In this document: positions 43,123-51,541 of the stretch, one piece after another
Layout: the number at the start of each line of letters is the position of its first letter
Numbering within the stretch: the stretch's first letter is position 1
Source of the DNA: Sulfobacillus sp.
Lineage (GTDB): Bacteria > Bacillota > Sulfobacillia > Sulfobacillales > Sulfobacillaceae
Reading direction: 5' to 3'
Length of the DNA: 64,000 bases
Assembly (NCBI GenBank): GCA_027309085.1
Contig: DAIDDL010000012.1
Location: 1-64,000, forward strand
Made by a program: the position numbers and the translations under genes
The notes under the pieces: model-generated
The model's input: the letters and a program-made list of their open reading frames with translations, nothing else
The model's database searches: none
Told to the model about the DNA's origin: nothing

Positions 43123-43430
43123 AAGTTCGCTGCGGCTCCTTCATCACAAAATTCCGCGGAAAATCCCGGACCTGTCCCCGACCGGGCCAGGCGCGCGGGA
43201 TTCCGTCTTCCAAGCGGAAATGTTCCAGCCGGAGAATTGGCTGCCCTTCGGGCACGGCGCAAATTCTCCAGCATGCCGGTGCCGAGCCTGGTTCATTGCG
43301 GGGCGGGTTTGCCACCGCACCCCGAAACGCCTCTCCGCCGGTCAAACTGATCTATACTATACTAACTGATATAGCCTATGGTAACAAACAGCACGCACGC
43401 CAACAAGAGAAGTGAAGGAGTGGTCGGCCT
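43123..43430. other. Divergent region between polA and an alpha/beta hydrolase
   Basis: 308 bases. A minus-strand promoter candidate (TTGTTA, 17 bases, TAGTAT) lies around 43357-43385. An imperfect inverted repeat at 43231-43269 (8-bp outer arms GGAGAATT/AATTCTCC, inner TGCCC/GGGCA) lies in the polA leader. An 81-codon minus-strand ORF (43100-43345) crosses the region, but its TTG start lacks a Shine-Dalgarno site and I do not call it. Confidence 0.45.
43231..43269 (-). repeat. Imperfect inverted repeat in the polA leader
   Basis: Outer arms 43231-43238 and 43262-43269, inner arms 43242-43246 and 43250-43254, closed by a three-base loop. It could form an mRNA hairpin about 110 bases upstream of the polA start. 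There is no T-run. Confidence 0.45.
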
Positions 43431-44120
43431 TTGACAACGCCTTGGATTTTCATACACGGAGCGGGGTCTACAGCGCGCACCTGGTCCCGGCAGAACCACC
43501 TGCCGTGGCCTGCCACATTTGTGGAGCTGCCGGGCAAACCCCAGATCATCCCGGAGCACTTAATCGCATCCCTAGCCCAATGGACCTTGCAGCAAATTCA
43601 CGAACCGTCAGTCATTGTAGGGCACTCCATGGGCGGGGCCATAGCCCAGACTATGGCTCTGATGGCGCCGGACATGGTGGCGGCGCTCGTACTGGTGGGC
43701 ACAGGACCCCGGCTGCCCGTCAATCCCGAGTTGCTGCGCCAGCTGGCCCTAAACCCCGGACAAGCGCGGGCGGACATTGCCCGCTGGTCGTTGGCGCGCC
43801 ATTACGATCCGGCGCTGTATGAAGCCAATCTACGGCTGCTCAACGACATTCCTGCTGACCGCATTCTCCACGAAATGACCGCCTGCAGTCTCTTCGACGT
43901 CAGGAGCCGCCTCCATTTATATCCGGGCCCAGCGTTCTTGGTGCGTGGCGGCGAAGACCGGATGACACCCCAAAGCTTGTCGGATGAGTTTTTGGCCATA
44001 TGGCCCCACATGCCCGTGTTCACCCTTCCCCAGGCGGGCCACCTGCTGATGATCGAGACTCCTGACGCCTTCAATGCGGCTTTGCAGTCCATTGCCGTGG
44101 AGCTCGCGGATGAAGCTTAG
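43431..44120 (+). CDS. Alpha/beta-hydrolase
   Basis: 229 residues of the alpha/beta-hydrolase fold. The oxyanion region is IFIHGAGSTARTW, the nucleophile is Ser in VGHSMGGA (near residue 66), and the His is in AGHLLMIE (near 206). Asp in RGGEDRM supplies the acid. The substrate is unknown; the size and motifs are those of small esterase or hydrolase relatives. The TTG at 43431 has AAGGAG 10 nt upstream. Confidence 0.8.
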   Translation: MTTPWIFIHGAGSTARTWSRQNHLPWPATFVELPGKPQIIPEHLIASLAQWTLQQIHEPSVIVGHSMGGAIAQTMALMAPDMVAALVLVGTGPRLPVNPELLRQLALNPGQARADIARWSLARHYDPALYEANLRLLNDIPADRILHEMTACSLFDVRSRLHLYPGPAFLVRGGEDRMTPQSLSDEFLAIWPHMPVFTLPQAGHLLMIETPDAFNAALQSIAVELADEA

Positions 44121-44417
44121 CTTGTGCCATCCATATTGAACATAACGCCCGCGCATTCCCCTTCTTAGGCGATAGCCAAGAGGGGGTCAAGCGGGCCAGC
44201 CCGCAGGGCCAGACAGCCCTAAATTTTTGTTCTACTATAAGGGCATAGGGCCGGAACGGTCCGAATCGACGCATGGGGAGATCCAGCATAAGACGCACGC
44301 AGCCTAACGGCTCGGCGCAGCGGTCGTAGAACCAGGAACTTCCGGGAGTGATCCCAGAAACCCCTGCCTCAACCCGTATGGGTTAGGCGGCGGGAGAGTT
44401 CATACAACAATATAAAA
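44121..44417. other. Intergenic region between the hydrolase and tRNA-Leu
   Basis: About 300 bases with no ORF of interest. It contains a weak hairpin (44205-44220) followed by T5, possibly terminating the hydrolase gene, a TATAAG at 44236, and several short self-complementary segments (GGGAGTGATCCC at 44354-44365; CCTCAACCC and GGGTTAGG near 44372-44392). I cannot match it to a known RNA family. Confidence 0.35.
44205..44228 (+). terminator. Weak terminator candidate after the hydrolase gene
   Basis: A five-base stem AGGGC/GCCCT with a six-base loop, followed three bases later by five T residues. The stem is short. Confidence 0.35.
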
Positions 44418-44441
44418 ATAACGGCCTGAAAAGGCCGTTAT
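44418..44441 (-). terminator. Rho-independent terminator of tRNA-Leu
   Basis: On the minus strand a 10-bp stem (ATAACGGCCT with AGGCCGTTAT) and four-base loop lead directly into a run of T residues, 6 nt past the tRNA 3' end. Confidence 0.95.
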
Positions 44442-44447
44442 ACACTT

Positions 44448-44534
44448 TGGTGCCGAAGGCCGGACTTGAACCGGCACGAGGGTTACCTCATACGATTTTG
44501 AGTCGCACGCGTCTGCCAATTCCGCCACTCCGGC
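44448..44534 (-). tRNA. tRNA-Leu(CAA)
   Basis: An 87-base class II tRNA. The acceptor arm pairs GCCGGAG with CTTCGGC (one G-T pair) and CCA is encoded after discriminator A. The anticodon loop CTCAAAA gives CAA, reading UUG. A long variable arm with complementary GAGGTAACCCTC is present. The T-arm carries GGTTCAAGTCC. A standard promoter and a terminator flank it. Confidence 0.95.
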
Positions 44535-44547
44535 AACGACATCTGCA

Positions 44548-44576
44548 ATTATAGCATCTTTCGTGTTCCAATACAA
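44548..44576 (-). promoter_or_regulatory. Promoter of tRNA-Leu
   Basis: TTGTAT and TATAAT on the minus strand are separated by 17 bases, 13 bases before the tRNA 5' end. Confidence 0.8.
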
Positions 44577-44595
44577 TCCCCGGAGCGGAAGTCCG

Positions 44596-44632
44596 CTGGA
44601 AGCCAAAGCCGGTCCGCGACTTTGGCTTCCAG
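44596..44632. terminator. Hairpin downstream of glnA
   Basis: Arms 44596-44608 and 44620-44632 (13 bp) pair perfectly around an 11-base loop, 9 nt past the glnA stop. No T-run follows on the minus strand. Confidence 0.65.
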
Positions 44633-44640
44633 CCCCGTTC

Positions 44641-46062
44641 TCAGCTGTTGAAATACAGCTCAAACTCCATGGGGTGAGGTCGGAGATTGACCACGTTGAC
44701 TTCATTAACCCGTTTGAACTCAATCCATGTCTGAATCAAATCCTCGCTGAACACATCGCCCTGCAGGAGAAATTCGTGATCCTGCTCCAGAGCATCAAGC
44801 GCTTCCCCGAGAGATCCCGGCACGCTTTGAATCGTGGCCAGCTCCGCCTCGCTGAGAGCGTAAATGTTTTTGTCCATGGGGCCAAACCCTTCTTTGACCG
44901 GGTCCAGTCCCCGGCGGATTCCGTCGAGACCAGCCATGAGCAGGGCCGCGAAAGCCAGATATGGGTTGGACGTCGCATCCGGTGTGCGGAATTCAATCCG
45001 GCTGGCCTTGGCGTGGTCTGTCACCGGAATCCGGATGGCCGCCGAGCGGTTGCCATGGGAGAAAACGATATTGACGGGTGCTTCGAATCCCGGCACCAAG
45101 CGGCGGTAGCTGTTCGTGGAAGGATTGGTGAAAGCTAAAATGGCCCGCGCATGCTTCAAGACTCCCGCAATGTAGCTTAAAGCCATCGGCGACATGTGGG
45201 CATACGCGTCGGGCGCTTCGGAATAAAACAGGGGCTGGCTGTCCTTCCATAACGACTGGTGCACATGCATGCCATTGCCGTTGTCGCCAAAAATAGGCTT
45301 GGGCATGAACGTCACCGTCTTGCCATGCTGCTGTGCCACGTTGCGCAGAATATATTTATACATCATGACCGTGTCGGCTTGTTTGGTCAGGGTGTTGAAG
45401 CGGAGGTCGATCTCACCCTGACCCGCGGTAGCCACTTCGTGGTGATGCATTTCCACACGGATGCCCACGCTCTGGAGGGTTTTGACCATGGCCGTGCGCA
45501 GGGCCGCTGTGCTGTCAATAGGCGGCACGGGGAAGTAGCCTTCCTTGGTCCGGATGGTATGGCCGAGACTCCCTTCCTCAAAGGAATTCCAGAAACCCTC
45601 CCCAGAGTCGACCATATAGGCCGCATGGTGGCCCTGATTGATGTAGCGCACACTGTCAAAGATGAAAAACTCCAGTTCCGGGCCCCAAAAAGACGTGTCG
45701 GCAATCCCGGAGGCGGCTAAATATGCCTCGGCATTGAGTGCAATGCGGCGGGGATCCCTCTGATAGGCCACGTGTTTCGGATCAAAAATATTGGCGACCA
45801 GGCTGAGCGTTGGAACGGCTGCGAACGGGTCGAGGACCGCGGTATCCGGATCGGGAACCATCAGCATATCGCTTTCCTCAATCCCGCGGAATCCGCGCAG
45901 ACTCGAACCGTCGAAGGGAATCCCATGCGAGAAGGTTTCTTCATCGACCTCGCTCACAGGGATGCTGACGTGCTGCCATATGCCCGGCATATCAATAATA
46001 TGCACATCTATCATTTCGATCTTCTTTTCACGAATGGTGCGCAACACGTCCTCAGCTTTCAC
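44641..46062 (-). CDS. glnA: Glutamine synthetase, type I
   Basis: Assimilates ammonia: glutamate + NH3 + ATP gives glutamine. 473 residues. Metal/substrate motifs are FDGSSLRGF near 50, WGPELEFFIFD, GQGEIDLRF, GNGMHVHQSLW and NPYLAFAALLMAG. KNIYALSE near residue 407 keeps the Tyr that is adenylylated in GSI-beta enzymes, although modification cannot be shown here. GTG 46062 with GGGGGA about 6 nt upstream. A strong promoter lies at 46128-46157. I see no GlnR box. Confidence 0.95.
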   Translation of the reverse strand: MKAEDVLRTIREKKIEMIDVHIIDMPGIWQHVSIPVSEVDEETFSHGIPFDGSSLRGFRGIEESDMLMVPDPDTAVLDPFAAVPTLSLVANIFDPKHVAYQRDPRRIALNAEAYLAASGIADTSFWGPELEFFIFDSVRYINQGHHAAYMVDSGEGFWNSFEEGSLGHTIRTKEGYFPVPPIDSTAALRTAMVKTLQSVGIRVEMHHHEVATAGQGEIDLRFNTLTKQADTVMMYKYILRNVAQQHGKTVTFMPKPIFGDNGNGMHVHQSLWKDSQPLFYSEAPDAYAHMSPMALSYIAGVLKHARAILAFTNPSTNSYRRLVPGFEAPVNIVFSHGNRSAAIRIPVTDHAKASRIEFRTPDATSNPYLAFAALLMAGLDGIRRGLDPVKEGFGPMDKNIYALSEAELATIQSVPGSLGEALDALEQDHEFLLQGDVFSEDLIQTWIEFKRVNEVNVVNLRPHPMEFELYFNS

Positions 46063-46127
46063 CCTAAATCCCCCTCTAAATTTACAAAAAATGTTCTCTT
46101 TGACGAAAAGGTGTCAATACGATGTTA

Positions 46128-46157
46128 AGTATATGAATGCTCCCGCCAATATGTCAA
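46128..46157 (-). promoter_or_regulatory. Promoter of glnA
   Basis: Perfect TTGACA and TATACT on the minus strand, separated by 18 bases, 66 bases upstream of the start codon. Confidence 0.8.
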
Positions 46158-46227
46158 TATAGCTTGTGAGGTTTTTGCAGAAATCTTACAGCCGTACTTA
46201 CTGTGCTCCGCTATCGCCATGACTATG

Positions 46228-46256
46228 CAAAAAAAGCCCAGAATATTTCTGGGCTT
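46228..46256 (-). terminator. Rho-independent terminator of the superoxide dismutase gene
   Basis: An 11-bp stem with three-base loop (46232-46256) followed on the minus strand by a T7 run, 20 nt past the stop. Confidence 0.9.
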
Positions 46257-46275
46257 TATCGGAATGCACTGCAGA

Positions 46276-46875
46276 TTAGATGTGATACTTGGCGAGACGG
46301 GCGTTCACTTCTTCCCAGTCCACGTTCTTCATGAACGCTTCTATGTAAGGAGCCCGCTTCACTCCATAGTCCAGTCCGTACGAATGCTCGTAGACGTCCA
46401 TGACAAACAGAGGGTAAGCTCCCCACGGCACTCCGACATTGTGGGCATCCTGGCCAACGATGTGCAGCTTTTCATCATCGAGGTCATAAGCGAGAACAAC
46501 CCAGCCGCGCACAGCAAGCCCTGTCGCCTTAAACTCGGCTTCAAAGTTCTTGTACGAACCGAAGTCGCGGTCAATCAGTTCCCTGGCCCGGCCTTGAGCC
46601 TCCCCGCCCTTGCCGCCCATGTTGTCAAAGTACCACTCGTGAAGTTTGCTGCCGTTGAGGCAAAAGCTCTCCTCCGTTTTCAAAGCCCGCAGTTCACTGT
46701 AGGACTGGTTTGCCGTAGCCAAGTCTACAGATTGCATCTTGTTTCGGATTTCGTTGAGCTTATTGACGTACCCTTTGTAAAGAATCCCGTAGTGCTGCTC
46801 GATTTCTTCTTTGCTGATGCCTTGCATGGTCAAGCAACTTTCTTTGAGATCGCGGAACTTACGCTCTTCTGCCAT
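46276..46875 (-). CDS. Fe/Mn superoxide dismutase, divergent
   Basis: 199 residues, converting superoxide to peroxide and oxygen. The four metal ligands can be placed: His in IEQHYGIL, His in KLHEWYF, and Asp and His in DVYEHSY. The gateway Tyr is kept (YKGYV), but the second-sphere His of the normal HHxxHH motif is Leu (HYGILYKGY), and the second-ligand motif is far from the usual NHxxFW. No signal peptide. ATG 46875 with AGGAGG 8 nt upstream, TATACT at 46958-46963. Confidence 0.85.
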   Translation of the reverse strand: MAEERKFRDLKESCLTMQGISKEEIEQHYGILYKGYVNKLNEIRNKMQSVDLATANQSYSELRALKTEESFCLNGSKLHEWYFDNMGGKGGEAQGRARELIDRDFGSYKNFEAEFKATGLAVRGWVVLAYDLDDEKLHIVGQDAHNVGVPWGAYPLFVMDVYEHSYGLDYGVKRAPYIEAFMKNVDWEEVNARLAKYHI

Positions 46876-46957
46876 TCAATATCCTCCTGTCAATTGGGAA
46901 ATGCCGCAATTGGCGGCTGTGCAAACCCTGCTTTTCTCGGCTTTCTCGGCCATTTCC

Positions 46958-46963
46958 AGTATA
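46958..46963 (-). promoter_or_regulatory. -10 element of the superoxide dismutase gene
   Basis: TATACT on the minus strand, about 83 bases upstream of the start; the -35 is unclear. Confidence 0.4.
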
Positions 46964-47093
46964 ACAGAATTTGGGCAGCTTGCCCCTAAGGGGCTACAAG
47001 GCCTATTCTGAAATAAAGGATGAGGAACATTCCGCCTGGCTCTTTTGACTACCCCATCCCCACTTTCTTAAAGAGAGAGAGAGGCACAAAGCA

Positions 47094-48188
47094 ATGATCT
47101 CACCTAAACCCAGCCTGAAGACTTTGACACCCTATGTCCCCGGGAGATCCCTGGAATCAGTTCTGAAGGACACCGGAGTCTCCGCCCTGGTCAAACTCGC
47201 CTCCAACGAAAGCCTGTGGGGCCCTTCGCCGCTGGCTGTGGACGCCGCCCAACACGCTGTGGCCTCCGGCCTGACCTTCTACCCGCAAAGTGACCCGGAA
47301 AGCCTCTACAACACTTTGGCTAGAATTCACCACCTGCATCCCGACCAAGTTATTGCTGGCAATGGCGCCGACGAATTGCTGGAGCTGATTGCCCTGACCT
47401 ATGCAGGAGAGGGCGATGACATTATCTACCCGGCCCCGAGCTTTTCGGCCTACCGTCACGGCGCCCTCATGACAGGGGCGCGAGGCATTGCCGCGGAACT
47501 GACGCCCGAAGGCGCCGTTGACCTGCAAGACGTGCTCCGGCGCCTGACCCCTGAGACCCGCATCATCTTTTTATGCAGCCCCAACAACCCCACTGGCGGC
47601 ATTATCCGCCAGGACGAGTGGGACCAGTTTCTCGCCCGCGTGCCTGACAGCGTCCTCGTCGCCGTCGACCAAGCCTACTTCGAGTTTGCCACCGACCCGC
47701 TGTATGCCCACACTGACCAGGCGATCGCCAGCGGAAAGCCGGTGATTATGCTGCGCACCCTGTCAAAAATCTATGCGCTGGCGGGTCTGCGTATCGGCTG
47801 GGCTGCCGCGCCCTCCGGGATCATCCGCACATTGAAAACAGCCCGCCAGCCATTTTCTGTCAATAGCGTGGCGCTGGCAGCCGCCCAGGCCGCCCTGGAC
47901 GATCAGCATTACATCCGGCAGGTGCTCACCGAGACAGCCGCGGCCCGCGACTACATGGCGGCCCAATGGCAGGCAAGAGGGTATCAATTCTGGACCTCGC
48001 ACGCCAATTTCATCACCGTTGACCTGCGCTCTCCCGCGCGGAATTGGGCGGGACAGCTCGAGCGCGCCGGATTCATCACGCGCCCTGGCGACTCTTTCGG
48101 ACTGCCCCGCCACCTCCGGATTACAGTGGCCCCCATCCCCATTTTGGAGAAATTCTTCGCGGCCTTCGACTCTTTGTCTAGTGGTTGA
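47094..48188 (+). CDS. hisC: Histidinol-phosphate aminotransferase
   Basis: PLP enzyme making histidinol phosphate from imidazole acetol phosphate. 364 residues. SNESLWGPSP and NGADELLELI lie in the N-terminal half, FLCSPNNPTGG near residue 157, and the PLP lysine in LRTLSKIYALAGLRIGW near residue 224. HisC and other class II aminotransferases are similar, but position at the head of the his cluster supports the assignment. ATG 47094 follows an AGAGAGAGAG stretch, a modest Shine-Dalgarno site. Confidence 0.9.
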   Translation: MISPKPSLKTLTPYVPGRSLESVLKDTGVSALVKLASNESLWGPSPLAVDAAQHAVASGLTFYPQSDPESLYNTLARIHHLHPDQVIAGNGADELLELIALTYAGEGDDIIYPAPSFSAYRHGALMTGARGIAAELTPEGAVDLQDVLRRLTPETRIIFLCSPNNPTGGIIRQDEWDQFLARVPDSVLVAVDQAYFEFATDPLYAHTDQAIASGKPVIMLRTLSKIYALAGLRIGWAAAPSGIIRTLKTARQPFSVNSVALAAAQAALDDQHYIRQVLTETAAARDYMAAQWQARGYQFWTSHANFITVDLRSPARNWAGQLERAGFITRPGDSFGLPRHLRITVAPIPILEKFFAAFDSLSSG

Positions 48189-48213
48189 CAATTCCCCGCG
48201 GATTCGATATCTT
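48185..48213 (+). promoter_or_regulatory. Internal promoter before hisZ
   Basis: TTGACA (overlapping the hisC stop codon) and TATCTT are separated by 17 bases, 50 bases before the hisZ start. It could express hisZGDBHAFIE apart from hisC. Confidence 0.55.
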
Positions 48214-48262
48214 GAAACCTATACTTTAGTTCGATGAATCGCTAATGTGATGAGGTGCTGGC

Positions 48263-49105
48263 GTGGACGAATGGCTTAAACAGAACCGCAGTGAATACGA
48301 ACTGATGATGATGGTCATGAATCAGTTTCTGGCGCAAAGCTTTTATCCCGTGCCGACGGCTCCTGCCCAGTCCGGCCATTACCGGGAAGACCACACGCAA
48401 TCCATCCTCGAGCTGCTGAGCTCATTTCCCGAAAGCCATCTCAGCCTGCCGCTCAAGGTGTTTTCACTGGGCCCCGTGTATGACCCGGGCCACGGGCGCT
48501 GGGCCGAGACCGTTGATGTGGAAATCCTGGGGGAAGGCGGCCCGCAGCACGAGGTGATGGCCATCGAACTGATTATGCAGCTGGTCAGCCGCTGGCCCAA
48601 TCTCGCTGAGCGAAGTCTCATGGTCCTGGGCCACCTCGGCCTGCTGGACCAGGCCATGGCGTCGGAGTCAGTGCTCCCGGGGGTGCGGCAGCAAGTGCGC
48701 CAGGCTCTGAGCTCGGGCCATCTGGTGCAGGCCGAATCGCTGCTGGCCCATGCCTCCCCGAAAACGCGCAGACTTTTGCTCCCTCAAACTTACGGGAACT
48801 TCGTCGACGCGCTTGGGGATACCGTGCCTGAAGCCGATTTCGACCATCTGTCCCGGTTGGAAGGCGCCATCAGCCGGCACATGGGAACCCGCTGGGACCT
48901 TTCTCTGACGGGCAACTGGCCTTATTACACCGACCTGGTGTTTTCGCTCTACCTGGAGAACATCGGCCAGCCCCTCTTGAACGGCGGGCGCTTTCTCGCT
49001 GACGTACAGGGGAGAGCCTGGCATGGGGTCGGCTTTACCCTATACCTGGACCCGCTCTATCAGGCCGTCCAGCAAGAAACGGAGTGGACCAGCCATGACC
49101 TTTAG
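48263..49105 (+). CDS. hisZ: ATP phosphoribosyltransferase regulatory subunit
   Basis: Histidyl-tRNA-synthetase-like protein that pairs with short-form HisG and mediates histidine feedback. At 280 residues it is shorter than most HisZ (about 390) and keeps only part of the catalytic-like core; DLVFSLYLENIGQPLLNGGRF (split in two over 228-247) corresponds to the class II synthetase motif 3 region. Assignment leans on the adjacent short HisG. The GTG at 48263 is the only start with a plausible Shine-Dalgarno site (GAGGTG). The stop overlaps hisG. Confidence 0.8.
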   Translation: MDEWLKQNRSEYELMMMVMNQFLAQSFYPVPTAPAQSGHYREDHTQSILELLSSFPESHLSLPLKVFSLGPVYDPGHGRWAETVDVEILGEGGPQHEVMAIELIMQLVSRWPNLAERSLMVLGHLGLLDQAMASESVLPGVRQQVRQALSSGHLVQAESLLAHASPKTRRLLLPQTYGNFVDALGDTVPEADFDHLSRLEGAISRHMGTRWDLSLTGNWPYYTDLVFSLYLENIGQPLLNGGRFLADVQGRAWHGVGFTLYLDPLYQAVQQETEWTSHDL

Positions 49106-49709
49106 CAATGTGACAGTCGCCGTGGCCAAAGGGCGGATTCTCGAGGGCACCCGGGCGCTGTGGGTGCAGCGCGGACTGACTTGGCCAGTCGATGCCGAGT
49201 CGCGCAAATTGTGGTTTTCCCCGAATGCATTGCGCCCGGGCATGCTCATCGCCCGCGCCCGGGACATTCCTACCCTGGTAGCCATGGGCATAGCCGATTT
49301 GGGTGTCGTCGGACTCGATGTGCTGGAAGAGCACCCCAACAGCCAGATTCTCCAGGTCGCCGACCTCAAGTTCGGCGCTTGCCGCATTGTGCTGGCGGGC
49401 AGGGAGCGGCAGTGGCCGGCTGGCCCCACCCGCATCGCCACCAAATACCAAAGAATCGCCCAAGCGTATTTCAGCCTGCATCACCACCCTGTCGAGCTTG
49501 TCCCGCTGTCAGGCAGCCTGGAGCTCGCTCCCGTCATTGGCTTGGCGCCGTACATTGTGGATATTGTGGATACAGGAAACACCTTGCGCCAGCACCAGCT
49601 CGTGGAAATTGCCACGGTCATGGAGTCGAGCGCCCGGCTTATTGCCAACCCTTCCCACTGGCGCACCAAGCCCTCTTTGGAAGCGGTCCGGCAAATTCTC
49701 ACGGCATGA
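49095..49709 (+). CDS. hisG: ATP phosphoribosyltransferase, short form catalytic subunit
   Basis: First step of histidine synthesis. 204 residues, the length of the short HisG that needs HisZ. VAVAKGRILE is the N-terminal ATP/PRPP region; the PRPP loop is in VDIVDTGNTLR, and ADLGVVGLDVLEE is conserved. ATG 49095 lies in the end of hisZ, with GGAG about 9 nt upstream, giving an 11-base overlap and probable coupling. Confidence 0.95.
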   Translation: MTFSNVTVAVAKGRILEGTRALWVQRGLTWPVDAESRKLWFSPNALRPGMLIARARDIPTLVAMGIADLGVVGLDVLEEHPNSQILQVADLKFGACRIVLAGRERQWPAGPTRIATKYQRIAQAYFSLHHHPVELVPLSGSLELAPVIGLAPYIVDIVDTGNTLRQHQLVEIATVMESSARLIANPSHWRTKPSLEAVRQILTA

Positions 49710-49738
49710 TGCGCCATGACAACTAAGGAGGGATATCG

Positions 49739-50962
49739 GTGGACTCTGTAGCTGCCACTGTCAATCAAATTCTGGATGATATCCGCGACCACGGCTTGGC
49801 CAAGGCATTGGAATACACGGCTCGGTACGACGGCATAAGCCTTAGCCCCGAAGAGGTGCTATGGGACGTGGGGGCTGAACCTCCGGCCAAAGTTCCGGCC
49901 GCGCAAAAAGATGCAATGGATTTCGCCGCACGGCAGATCCGGCAGTTTCACGAATCCACCCAGCCAGTTTCCGTGAGGGTGGAGCAGGCTCCAGGCCTCA
50001 CCCTCACGGAGCGCATGGTGCCATTGGACCGGGTTGGAATCTATGTACCCAATGGGCAGTATCCCCTGATTTCCAGCCTCTTCATGACAGCCATTCCCGC
50101 TCAGGTGGCAGGGGTCAGGGACTTGGCAGTGGCCATCGCACCCAAAGCGCTGGGCAAGACAGACCCGCTATGGATTTATGCCCTGCAGTCCCTGGGCATC
50201 AACACTGTGCTGCGGCTGGGAGGAGCGCAGGCTATTGCGGCTTTAGGCTATGGATTTGAAGGGTTCCAAGGGGTCGACCTGATTGCTGGCCCCGGCAATC
50301 AATATGTTGCCGAGGCCAAGCAGGAACTGTTCCGGCGCAAGGTGGCCGGCATTGATGTCGTCGCCGGCCCGTCCGAAGTTCTGGTGATTGCCTCCGCCGG
50401 AGCCCCAGCCGAGGTGGTCGCCATGGACCTTCTGGCCCAGGCGGAACACGCGGCCGACGCCCATGCCTACCTGGTTTCATGGGACCAAGACCTCATGGGG
50501 CAGGTGGAACAGTATGTCACAGCCGCCCGCGAAAAGACTTCAGCGCCACTCGGGCCAACCGAGTGGGTCCTGGTGTCTTCTCCAGAGCAGGCGGTAGCGT
50601 TCGCCAACCGCACAGCCCCCGAGCACTTAGGCCTGATTGGGAGGGAGGCGGAGGCTTTGGCTCCCCAAATCCGCACGGCCGGCGCGCTGTTTGTCGGCTG
50701 GCTGGCCGGGCAGGCTCTCGGTGACTACGTAGCCGGGCCCAGCCACGTTCTGCCGACAGGAGGCACGGGACGTTTTCTGCCGGGCCTCTCCACCCGCACA
50801 TTCACCCGGCGCATGTCAGTCATTGAAGCCCGCGAAGACCTGCCCGACGAATTTCTGGCGGCAGGCCAGGTGCTGGCCGCACTGGAAGGGCTGCAGTTTC
50901 ATGAACGCTCTCTGCAGTGCCGGCAGCAGCAGCGCACAGCAGCCAGGCAGGTGCCGTCATGA
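49739..50962 (+). CDS. hisD: Histidinol dehydrogenase
   Basis: Two-step NAD-dependent oxidation of histidinol to histidine. 407 residues. GPGNQYVAEAKQELF, the zinc ligands in LLAQAEHAADA (Gln, His), Asp in GDYVAGPSHVLPT and the final His in LQFHERS are all present, as is RTAPEHLGL. GTG 49739 has AAGGAGGG about 6 nt upstream. It is separated by 29 nt from hisG and overlaps hisB by four bases. Confidence 0.95.
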   Translation: MDSVAATVNQILDDIRDHGLAKALEYTARYDGISLSPEEVLWDVGAEPPAKVPAAQKDAMDFAARQIRQFHESTQPVSVRVEQAPGLTLTERMVPLDRVGIYVPNGQYPLISSLFMTAIPAQVAGVRDLAVAIAPKALGKTDPLWIYALQSLGINTVLRLGGAQAIAALGYGFEGFQGVDLIAGPGNQYVAEAKQELFRRKVAGIDVVAGPSEVLVIASAGAPAEVVAMDLLAQAEHAADAHAYLVSWDQDLMGQVEQYVTAAREKTSAPLGPTEWVLVSSPEQAVAFANRTAPEHLGLIGREAEALAPQIRTAGALFVGWLAGQALGDYVAGPSHVLPTGGTGRFLPGLSTRTFTRRMSVIEAREDLPDEFLAAGQVLAALEGLQFHERSLQCRQQQRTAARQVPS

Positions 50963-51540
50963 GGGAGAGCCAGCGCACCCGCACCACTTTGGAGACCGAC
51001 ATTACCGCCGCCGTGAACCTCGACACTGACGGGCCTGTGGACATCGTCACCAATCTTCCGCTCTTCACGCATTTTCTGGGCGCCATGGCCAAGCATGGCC
51101 ATGTCAGCTGGCGCATTCATGCCCTGGGCGACACGGAAGTCGACCCCCACCACTTGATAGAAGACGTGGGCATCCTCATGGGCCAGGTGTTCCGCGAAGC
51201 CATCGGAGACGGCCAGGGGATCACCCGCTACGGCCAGCGCTACCTGCCAATGGACGATGCGCTGGTGCTGTGCGCCCTCGATATCTCAGGGCGTGGCCAG
51301 CTGTACTGGTCGGGGGACTTTCCCGACCGGGACATCAATGGGGTGAATGCGGAGGTCTGGCCGGAATTTTTCAAGGCGTTCGCCGCCCACGGCGGCATTA
51401 CCCTGCACCTGGTGTGCCAGGCGGGCCGAAATGCCCACCATGTGTACGAGGCATCTTTCAAGGCTCTCGGCCAGGCTCTGTTTGAAGCCGTTCAGGTTCA
51501 TCCCCGCTGGGATGTTCCCTCAACCAAAGGAGTGTTGTAG
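50959..51540 (+). CDS. hisB: Imidazoleglycerol-phosphate dehydratase
   Basis: 193-residue monofunctional dehydratase without a fused histidinol-phosphatase. Both Mn-binding HHxxE motifs occur: DPHHLIED near 64 and NAHHVYEA near 162. The ATG overlaps the hisD stop (ATGA). Start 50959 gives the normal MRESQRTRTT N-terminus. Confidence 0.95.
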   Translation: MRESQRTRTTLETDITAAVNLDTDGPVDIVTNLPLFTHFLGAMAKHGHVSWRIHALGDTEVDPHHLIEDVGILMGQVFREAIGDGQGITRYGQRYLPMDDALVLCALDISGRGQLYWSGDFPDRDINGVNAEVWPEFFKAFAAHGGITLHLVCQAGRNAHHVYEASFKALGQALFEAVQVHPRWDVPSTKGVL

Positions 51541-51541
51541 C

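Noticed and set aside
43100-43345. 81-codon minus-strand ORF upstream of polA
   Set aside because: TTG start without Shine-Dalgarno site, overlaps the polA start, and contains the leader inverted repeat.
44160-44340. 6S RNA
   Set aside because: A 12-base match to part of E. coli 6S RNA was noticed, but I could not form the closing stem and central bubble.
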